A stretch of DNA of 12,160 bases from an uncultured Desulfobulbaceae bacterium (GTDB lineage: Bacteria > Desulfobacterota > Desulfobulbia > Desulfobulbales > Desulfobulbaceae). The notes under the pieces are model-generated. The model made no database searches. It worked only from the letters and a program-made list of their open reading frames with translations, and was not told the origin of the DNA. This document shows positions 6,680 through 12,160 of this stretch, piece by piece. How positions within the stretch are numbered: the stretch's first letter is position 1; each line of letters begins with the position of its first letter. Where the stretch lies: contig CAMYOP010000195.1 in the NCBI GenBank assembly GCA_947260045.1, positions 1-12,160 of the forward strand, read 5' to 3'. Position numbers and translations under genes: made by a program.

Positions 6680-9600
6680 AACCAGCTGTAAGGCTTTTTT
6701 CTACCTCTTCTTTTAGGGCATGGGCTGTCAGGGCAATAATGGGTATATGGGGTAATTTATTTTCTTTTTCTAATTCGCGGATTTTTGCAGTGGCAGTGTA
6801 ACCATCCATGACTGGCATCTGCATATCCATGAGAATAAGGTCATAGGATCCGCTCCTGAATTTTTCCACAGCCAGGGCACCATTGGTGGTAATATCGGCC
6901 ATAAAAGGAGAATTTTTCAGGAATTGTTCAATGATAACTCGGTTGTGACCATAATCTTCAGCAACCAGTACCTTGACAGGCTCCTTGGGCAGGTCGATTT
7001 TTTGCGCTATTTCAATTGGTTGGTGGTTTTTTTTCTCCGTTTGGAAAAGAGAGCTTTTTATAGCTGAGTATAATTCGTTACGCCTGATTGGTTTTACAAG
7101 TTTTACAGAGATACCAGCTGATTCATATCGGGTTGGCGTTTGACGCCTCTCATCTGAAGTGAGCATCATTACCGATGTATAATGTGAATGAGAGTTTTCC
7201 TTGATAATTTGACCTGTTTCAAAACCATCCATCCCTGGCATACGGCAATCAAGCAGGATTAAGTGAAAAGGTTTATCATTTTGTTCAGCAGCAAGTGCCG
7301 CTTGAATACCTGATGGCCCATCATGCGCTTCGACGATTTCCATTTTCCATTGAGAGAGCATTTTGCTGATGATCAAACGATTGGTTTGATTATCGTCTAT
7401 AATAAGAGCTCTGTGGCCTTTCAGTGAATAAAGAGAAGAATCATCAGGTAAAGAACTGATTACAGATTCTTGTAAAACGGCTGTAAAGTAAAAAGTACTT
7501 CCGATATTCTCCTGGCTTTCTACCCACATTTGCCCCTGCATTAATTTGACAATTCTTCTGGCAATGGTCAGACCAAGACCTGTGCCGCCATATTTTCGAG
7601 TTGTCGACGAGTCTGCCTGGGTAAATACTTCAAAAATTGTTTTTTGCTTTTTGGCTTGGATACCAATACCAGTATCTGAAACTGAAAACAGCAGTTTGAC
7701 TTCCCCGGATCCTTTTTTACTGTCACCAGCCAGTTTACATCCAACAACTATCTCACCTTTGGAGGTAAACTTTATTGCATTACTGATTAAATTTGTCAGT
7801 ATCTGACGGATTCGCTCGGGATCACCATTAAGTATTTCGGGTATATCATCAGCAATATCTATATGAAGTTCCAGATTTTTTTCGTGTGCACCAAGGGCCA
7901 TGAGACCACAAATTTTTTCAATGAGTGTCAAGAGATTAAACCCGACTGTCTCAAGTTCTACTTTACCAGCTTCTACTTTGGAGAGATCTATTATCTCATT
8001 GATTATATGAAGTAATGATTCACTGTTTGTTTCAAAAATCTTAACAAAATTTTTCTGCTCTCCAGTAAGATCGGTTTCTTTGAGGAGGTCGGCCATGCCA
8101 ATAATTGCATTCAAAGGGGTTCGTATTTCATGACTCATGTTTGCCAGAAATTCACTTTTTGCCTTGTTGGCAGCCTCTGCATTATCTTTGGCACGACGTA
8201 ACTCTTCTTCAGCTCTCCTTTCTTTCAGTGTTTTCCACATGGCATTCATAAGAAGAGAGAGCTGTTGCGCATCAGACTGGTTGTAATTTTCTTCTTTATT
8301 TCCAACGCCAGCCACACCGATTATGGTATCCCCGTCTTTTATAGGGATGCTCAAGTGCTTCTTTATTGGTATATGCCCCTTGGGAAGCCCTTTGGCAAAT
8401 TCAATTTCTTCATAATTATTATGTATAACTGGTATATGGTTACGAGCACTTTCAGCCCAGATACCAGCCTCTTGTAAGTTTTTGTGTAAACCATTGGGAA
8501 TATCACATTGTTTGAATGTGTCTGATGACCATGAAACCATTTGCGTGGTGGATTCACTTTCATCAAAAAAATGAAGATAGCCCACCAAGCTACTGGTAAG
8601 TCGTACGCCTTCTTCCAAAGCAAAATCTGTCAGCTCCTTTTCTTCTTCTATTTCAAGCTGGGTCAAAGAGAGCAGGGCTGCCAATCTTTCTTCATCAAGC
8701 TTGAGCGCCTCTTCGACACTTTCTCTTTCAATAATCTCAAAACGTAGTTGTTCATTTGTCTCAATTAATTGGGCAGTCCTATTAGCAACTTCTTTTTCAA
8801 GATTTTTTTGTGCTTTTTTTAAATTTAATTCCACATTTTTTCGCTGTTGGATCTGGATGCCAAGAGGACGAACTAAAAGGATGTAAAGGGCAGGGGCCAT
8901 AAACATAACCAGAAGAGAACCATTGAGAAGCGCTTCCTGGAGTATTGAATGAACAGGAAAGCTCTTCACCAAATGCATCACTACGATTTCACTGCTAAAA
9001 ATAGTAAGAACAAAGAAAAATAAGATAATGTTTGGTGAAATGAGGCGTTTTCTTGATATGCTTTCTGCGACATCTTTTTTGGCTCGATCCCCTGAAGAGA
9101 GGATAAATGAGACAATAAAGAGAAAGGTAACCATTAGGGCAACAGGAACTACAGAAAAACGCGAGACGGTAGTATCGAGCCTTTCTTGCTCATCGGTGAT
9201 GTCATAATAAATTTCAAAAGCACCAATAAAAAGGCCATCAGCCATTATCGGAGCATAGACCTCTACTACATCTCTTGTAAGGGTTTGTCCTTCCTGTGAT
9301 TTTGAATCTTTTTTTACTATGTTTGAGAAAACACTACCTGCCGCGACAATGGTGTGGAAATAATCATGGGTATTTACCTTGCCTATAGCCTTTGCATCAG
9401 TTGAGTGAATCGTTGTGCCATCTGCTGCAAATATATTTATTTTTTCAAGCTGGAAGACATTTTTCAGGGTTGCAAATTCCTCAGCATAGCTTGAAGGGTC
9501 AAGGAGTGTATTATCTCTAGAAATCACAAAGGTAGCAAGGTGGCTTGCCAGGCGCTTAGCTTCAACTTCGTTGTTTTCGATCAGTAATGTGTTGAATCCA

Positions 9601-9686
9601 GGAAAGATTATGTAGATAAATATCAGTGGGTAGATAATAGAAATAATAAAGGAGGTAAGAAAAAGATATTTCAGATTATCTTTCAA
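6645..9686 (-). CDS. Membrane hybrid sensor histidine kinase: sensor, GAF, HisKA-HATPase, two receivers
   Basis: This inner-membrane kinase senses a signal, phosphorylates itself on histidine and passes the phosphate to its own receivers. Domains in 1013 residues: membrane segment 7-30; an extracytoplasmic, Cache-like sensor about 31-175; membrane segments 178-197, 218-240 and 253-273; a coiled coil about 280-345; a GAF domain about 345-490 (ending VAGVGNKEENYNQSDAQQL); HisKA with H519 in MSHEIRTPLN; an ATPase domain with N636, DTGIGI (671-676) and GTGLGL (701-706); receiver 1 with D764/D765, phospho-site D813 and K865; receiver 2 with E910/D911, D954, T987 and K1009. All catalytic residues are present. 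Receiver 2 stops at KPIKK, right after its conserved lysine, so its last helix is absent, and an Hpt unit follows in another frame. The TTG start is supported by AAGGA nine bases upstream and by the lack of an early Met. The ligand cannot be told. Confidence 0.93.
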   Translation of the reverse strand: MKDNLKYLFLTSFIISIIYPLIFIYIIFPGFNTLLIENNEVEAKRLASHLATFVISRDNTLLDPSSYAEEFATLKNVFQLEKINIFAADGTTIHSTDAKAIGKVNTHDYFHTIVAAGSVFSNIVKKDSKSQEGQTLTRDVVEVYAPIMADGLFIGAFEIYYDITDEQERLDTTVSRFSVVPVALMVTFLFIVSFILSSGDRAKKDVAESISRKRLISPNIILFFFVLTIFSSEIVVMHLVKSFPVHSILQEALLNGSLLVMFMAPALYILLVRPLGIQIQQRKNVELNLKKAQKNLEKEVANRTAQLIETNEQLRFEIIERESVEEALKLDEERLAALLSLTQLEIEEEKELTDFALEEGVRLTSSLVGYLHFFDESESTTQMVSWSSDTFKQCDIPNGLHKNLQEAGIWAESARNHIPVIHNNYEEIEFAKGLPKGHIPIKKHLSIPIKDGDTIIGVAGVGNKEENYNQSDAQQLSLLMNAMWKTLKERRAEEELRRAKDNAEAANKAKSEFLANMSHEIRTPLNAIIGMADLLKETDLTGEQKNFVKIFETNSESLLHIINEIIDLSKVEAGKVELETVGFNLLTLIEKICGLMALGAHEKNLELHIDIADDIPEILNGDPERIRQILTNLISNAIKFTSKGEIVVGCKLAGDSKKGSGEVKLLFSVSDTGIGIQAKKQKTIFEVFTQADSSTTRKYGGTGLGLTIARRIVKLMQGQMWVESQENIGSTFYFTAVLQESVISSLPDDSSLYSLKGHRALIIDDNQTNRLIISKMLSQWKMEIVEAHDGPSGIQAALAAEQNDKPFHLILLDCRMPGMDGFETGQIIKENSHSHYTSVMMLTSDERRQTPTRYESAGISVKLVKPIRRNELYSAIKSSLFQTEKKNHQPIEIAQKIDLPKEPVKVLVAEDYGHNRVIIEQFLKNSPFMADITTNGALAVEKFRSGSYDLILMDMQMPVMDGYTATAKIRELEKENKLPHIPIIALTAHALKEEVEKSLTAGCDEHISKPIKK

Positions 9687-9695
9687 CGTGTTTGA

Positions 9696-9700
9696 TCCTT
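9696..9700 (-). promoter_or_regulatory. Ribosome binding site deciding the TTG start of the hybrid kinase
   Basis: AAGGA lies nine bases before TTG 9686. The first internal Met of the frame is residue 148, well beyond the first membrane segment, so the TTG is the only sensible start. Confidence 0.6.
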
Positions 9701-9829
9701 AAGTTTTTGCTGGTTTTGAGCACCATTTTTCCCTGTGCTTTTGTACCAGGATAAAGAATACTTTTTACCAATTAAGAGACACCGTTAGACAACAAAATCC
9801 AGTGCTTTATTAAAAAACCATATAATATT

Positions 9830-9858
9830 TGGATACCTTCTCATTTTACCCATGTCAA
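9830..9858 (-). promoter_or_regulatory. Candidate sigma-70 promoter for the kinase operon
   Basis: On the minus strand a perfect TTGACA (9858-9853) is followed after 17 bases by TATCCA (9835-9830), which matches only the first half of a -10 box. It would start transcription about 140 bases before the kinase TTG. Confidence 0.35.
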
Positions 9859-9871
9859 GTTTACCCCTGAT

Positions 9872-9885
9872 ATTTCAATTGAAAT
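9872..9885. repeat. Perfect 14-bp palindrome, possible operator
   Basis: ATTTCAATTGAAAT reads the same on both strands. It sits 13 bases upstream of the TTGACA of the kinase promoter candidate, a position used by activators. No regulator gene is visible to pair with it, and an AT-rich region can produce such palindromes by chance. Confidence 0.35.
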
Positions 9886-10016
9886 TCTCGTAATACTTGA
9901 AAACACATCTTTCTGCGCCTTGTTTAGGTGATTAAAAGATGCAATTTTAACTCTCTGTAATTTGATGATAAATGAAGTGTTATCAATGGTTAGTGGATTG
10001 TTCCAGTAAAGAAAAG

Positions 10017-10045
10017 TTGAAAGTCTCTGGACAGATTACAGTAAT
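10017..10045 (+). promoter_or_regulatory. Candidate sigma-70 promoter for prfC
   Basis: TTGAAA (10017-10022), five of six matches to the -35 consensus, is followed after exactly 17 bases by AGTAAT (10040-10045), four of six matches to the -10 consensus. This would give a leader of roughly 95 bases before the prfC start. Confidence 0.35.
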
Positions 10046-10135
10046 TGGTGTATATCTCACCGTTTCTACGGGCTGACTCCCATATCTTTTTCCAAAATTG
10101 TAAATCAATTTAAGTATCTGATTTTTCCTTACCTT

Positions 10136-10140
10136 GAGGT
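10136..10140 (+). promoter_or_regulatory. Ribosome binding site deciding the TTG start of prfC
   Basis: GAGGT lies seven bases before TTG 10148, good spacing. A second in-frame TTG at 10154 is farther away, and no ATG occurs before the GTPase P-loop. Confidence 0.65.
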
Positions 10141-10147
10141 CCCAAAT

Positions 10148-11734
10148 TTGAATTTGAAGTATCAAGAAGAAATAGCACGACGCCGTACCTTTGGCATTAT
10201 CAGCCATCCAGATGCTGGTAAAACAACATTGACCGAAAAATTATTGCTTTTTGGTGGCGCCATCCAGATGGCTGGTGCTGTCAAATCCAGAAAGACGAGT
10301 AATCATGCAGTAAGTGACTGGATGTCCATTGAACAGGAACGTGGGATTTCCGTGACCAGTTCTGTCATGAAATTTAATTATGATGATTATGAAATAAACC
10401 TGCTCGATACCCCAGGCCATCAGGATTTTTCTGAGGATACCTACAGGGTTCTAACCGCAGTGGACTCTGCACTTATGGTTATAGACAGTGCCAAAGGCGT
10501 TGAGGCTCAAACCCGTAAGTTGATGGAAGTCTGCCGTATGCGAAACACCCCGGTTATAACTTTTATTAACAAGTTAGACAGGGAAGGGCTCGAGCCTCTT
10601 GATATCATGGCAGAGATAGAAGAGATGTTGCAGATAGAATGTGCTCCTCTTTCCTGGCCAATTGGCATGGGCAAAGGATTTAAAGGGGTTTACAACCTCT
10701 ACCGCAAAGAAATTCAGTTGTTTACACCGAGTCAATCTTCTCGTCCCCAGGACACCATCGTGGTTAAAGATATAAATGATCCTGAATTGGACAAACTACT
10801 GGGAATAGATGCAGAAAAGCTCAGAGAGGATATTGAGCTTTTGGAAGGTGCGGCAAACCCCTTTGAATTTGAGGAATATCTCAAAGCGAGTCAGACCCCA
10901 GTATTTTTTGGCAGTGCCATCAATAATTTTGGCGTTAAGGAACTATTAGATGCTTTTTGTGAACTAGCCCCAGCCCCTGGTCCAAGAGAAACCACCATGC
11001 GTTCAGTGAAGCCTGAAGAAAGTTCTTTTTCCGGATTTACCTTTAAAATACAGGCAAATATGAATCCAGCTCATAGGGACCGCATAGCCTTTTTTAGAAT
11101 CTGTTCGGGGAAGTTTAATCGTGGAATGAAGGTCAGGCATCATCGCATTGGCAAAGATATTTCACTGGCAAATGCCACCATCTTTATGGCTCAGGATCGA
11201 GCGAACGTGGAAGAGGCATATCCAGGTGATATCATAGGTATTCATAATCATGGTACAATCAAGATTGGTGATACCTTTACAGATAAAGAAGAATTGAAAT
11301 TTACTGGTATCCCAAATTTTGCGCCTGAACATTTTCGTCGAGTAATTCTTAAAAATCCTCTTAAAACAAAACAGTTGCATAAAGGACTCGAACAGATGGC
11401 TGAAGAAGGGGCAGTGCAGCTTTTTCGGCCAATTCTCGGCAGTGATTATATTCTGGGTGCAGTCGGTGTTCTGCAGTTTGATGTTACAATGGCCCGCCTG
11501 AAAGCTGAGTATAACGTTGATGCTATTTATGAAGCGGTTGAATACTCACTTGCCAGGTGGGTAACATGTGAGGATAAGAAAAAGCTGGAAGAGTTTAAAA
11601 ATGGAAATCAGGCAAACATTGCAATTGATGCAGAGGGGCACCTTGCCTACCTCACACCTGGAGAATGGTGGCTGACAAACGCAAAAGAACGTTTTCCAGA
11701 CATAGATTTTCATAAAACCAGAGAGTATAGCTGA
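10148..11734 (+). CDS. prfC: Peptide chain release factor 3 (RF3), translational GTPase
   Basis: RF3 is the GTPase that releases RF1 or RF2 from the ribosome after peptide release. The 528 residues match the E. coli protein (529) in length and nearly end to end in sequence. The G domain shows the P-loop SHPDAGKTT (19-27), RGIS of switch 1 (65-68), DTPGH (87-91) and NKLD (141-144). The RF3-specific stretch CAPLSWPIGMGKGFKGVYNL follows. Domain 2 carries GFTFKIQANMNPAHRDRIAF and VEEAYPGDIIGIHNHGTIKI. The C-terminal domain contains FTGIPNFAPEHFRR and GAVGVLQFDVTMARLKAEYN, and the protein ends FHKTREYS. These features separate it from EF-G and from TetM-type protection factors. It starts at TTG with a clear ribosome binding site. 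It appears monocistronic and ends 11 bases before the stop of the convergent ferredoxin gene, with no obvious terminator between them. Confidence 0.97.
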   Translation: MNLKYQEEIARRRTFGIISHPDAGKTTLTEKLLLFGGAIQMAGAVKSRKTSNHAVSDWMSIEQERGISVTSSVMKFNYDDYEINLLDTPGHQDFSEDTYRVLTAVDSALMVIDSAKGVEAQTRKLMEVCRMRNTPVITFINKLDREGLEPLDIMAEIEEMLQIECAPLSWPIGMGKGFKGVYNLYRKEIQLFTPSQSSRPQDTIVVKDINDPELDKLLGIDAEKLREDIELLEGAANPFEFEEYLKASQTPVFFGSAINNFGVKELLDAFCELAPAPGPRETTMRSVKPEESSFSGFTFKIQANMNPAHRDRIAFFRICSGKFNRGMKVRHHRIGKDISLANATIFMAQDRANVEEAYPGDIIGIHNHGTIKIGDTFTDKEELKFTGIPNFAPEHFRRVILKNPLKTKQLHKGLEQMAEEGAVQLFRPILGSDYILGAVGVLQFDVTMARLKAEYNVDAIYEAVEYSLARWVTCEDKKKLEEFKNGNQANIAIDAEGHLAYLTPGEWWLTNAKERFPDIDFHKTREYS

Positions 11735-11745
11735 CAGCAGCCTGG

Positions 11746-12160
11746 TTAATAGCTTGAATTCCCGAAATCCTGATCTGGAGATGTTGGTAAGACATTGTGA
11801 GGATCACGGGTTTCGCCAGCACTGGTAACACGCACAGCGCTTTCCCCAGGAACAGGGCATTTTGTTTCACAAATCCCACACCCGATACAAAGACTGTCAA
11901 CTATATACGGCTGTTGAACAGTAATCTCCTCCCCCTTGTCATTGAGCATGGTTCCCACTCTAAACTTTATGGCTTTCTCTGGAGTTGGACAATGTTCCTC
12001 GCAGACAATACATGGAATTCCCTTGGCATGGGGCAGGCACATGTTTTTATCAAAAAAGGCATGGCCGATTTTAAAGATCTGTTTCTCTGGAAGATCTATT
12101 TGTTTGATAGCTCCAGTGGGACAGACCTGACCGCACAGGGTACAGTTAAATTCACAATAA
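11746..12160 (-). CDS. 4Fe-4S polyferredoxin, C-terminal part (cut by window edge)
   Basis: This is the C-terminal 137 residues of an iron-sulfur protein that should carry electrons. It has three cysteine clusters: a CxxxCxxCxxxCP set in CEFNCTLCGQVCPTGAI; a CLPHAKGIPCIVCEEHCP set with spacing C-x8-C-x2-C-x3-C; and a classical CIGCGICETKCP, followed by the acidic tail DQDFGNSSY. Each could bind a 4Fe-4S cluster, although the first is at the edge and further clusters may lie upstream. The pattern resembles the large ferredoxins of the NapG/MauM/NapH type found in anaerobes, but the partner enzyme is not visible and I do not assign a name. The frame is open to the right edge, so the true start lies outside the window. 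It is convergent with prfC. Confidence 0.85.
   Translation of the reverse strand, partial: YCEFNCTLCGQVCPTGAIKQIDLPEKQIFKIGHAFFDKNMCLPHAKGIPCIVCEEHCPTPEKAIKFRVGTMLNDKGEEITVQQPYIVDSLCIGCGICETKCPVPGESAVRVTSAGETRDPHNVLPTSPDQDFGNSSY

Larger units (their letters stand above)
9687..10147. other. Divergent intergenic region between the hybrid kinase gene and prfC
   Basis: No convincing gene lies here. A minus-strand open frame over 9983-10207 overlaps the prfC start and has no family features. The region holds ribosome binding sites for both flanking genes, promoter candidates in both directions and a perfect 14-bp palindrome at 9872-9885. Confidence 0.6.

Noticed and set aside
4405..9940. Exact 13-base direct repeat GTGATTAAAAGAT at 4405-4417 and 9928-9940, both intergenic
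   Set aside because: In an AT-rich 12-kb window one or two such matches are expected by chance, and the flanking bases do not continue the match.
9983..10207. Minus-strand 74-residue open frame upstream of prfC
   Set aside because: It overlaps the start and ribosome binding site of prfC and its translation shows no recognisable pattern.
11735..11745. Terminator between prfC and the ferredoxin gene
   Set aside because: The gap is only 11 bases and no hairpin with a T run is visible in it or just inside either gene end.

Overview
The window looks like a chromosomal segment of a Gram-negative, AT-rich bacterium, by eye about 40% GC. The best guess is a Desulfobacterota (former Deltaproteobacteria) relative, perhaps near the Desulfobulbales. 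The grounds are the style of the GAF-containing hybrid kinase, the GGGYG-type Hpt domain ending in an acidic tail, and the ferredoxin with three cysteine clusters. This taxonomic guess is an inference; no rRNA or other marker is present. I see no mobile element, CRISPR array, tRNA or rRNA.

Layout. (1) Positions 1-4073, minus strand: a cellulose synthase pair. bcsA encodes the catalytic membrane subunit with a C-terminal PilZ domain and is followed directly by bcsB, the periplasmic subunit. bcsB runs off the left edge and is split by a one-base frameshift near 1443-1451. (2) Positions 4074-4642: a long AT-rich intergenic region between divergent genes. It holds the bcsA leader, with two competing hairpins, and the upstream region of the next gene. 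(3) Positions 4658-5089, plus strand: a SlyD-like FKBP prolyl isomerase followed by a strong terminator at 5194-5230. (4) Positions 5224-9686, minus strand: a signalling operon made of a membrane hybrid histidine kinase (sensor, GAF, kinase, two receiver domains), an Hpt phosphotransfer domain in a shifted overlapping frame, and a receiver-GGDEF diguanylate cyclase. (5) Positions 9687-10147: a divergent intergenic region with a 14-bp palindrome and promoter candidates in both directions. (6) Positions 10148-11734, plus strand: prfC, peptide chain release factor 3. (7) Positions 11746-12160, minus strand: the C-terminal part of a polyferredoxin, convergent with prfC and cut by the right edge.

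How the genes fit together. The kinase-Hpt-diguanylate cyclase operon and the PilZ-bearing cellulose synthase could form one local circuit. A membrane-sensed signal would drive a phosphorelay through Hpt to the receiver of the cyclase; the cyclase would make cyclic di-GMP; and cyclic di-GMP would open the BcsA gate so that cellulose is made and passed out through BcsB. The biochemistry of each part is well established for its family. The wiring between these particular proteins is inferred from proximity. The FKBP, prfC and ferredoxin genes look like unrelated neighbours.

Two genes (bcsB and the kinase/Hpt gene) are interrupted by frame changes of the same sense. Either two genes are really decaying or split, or the sequence has homopolymer overcalls.
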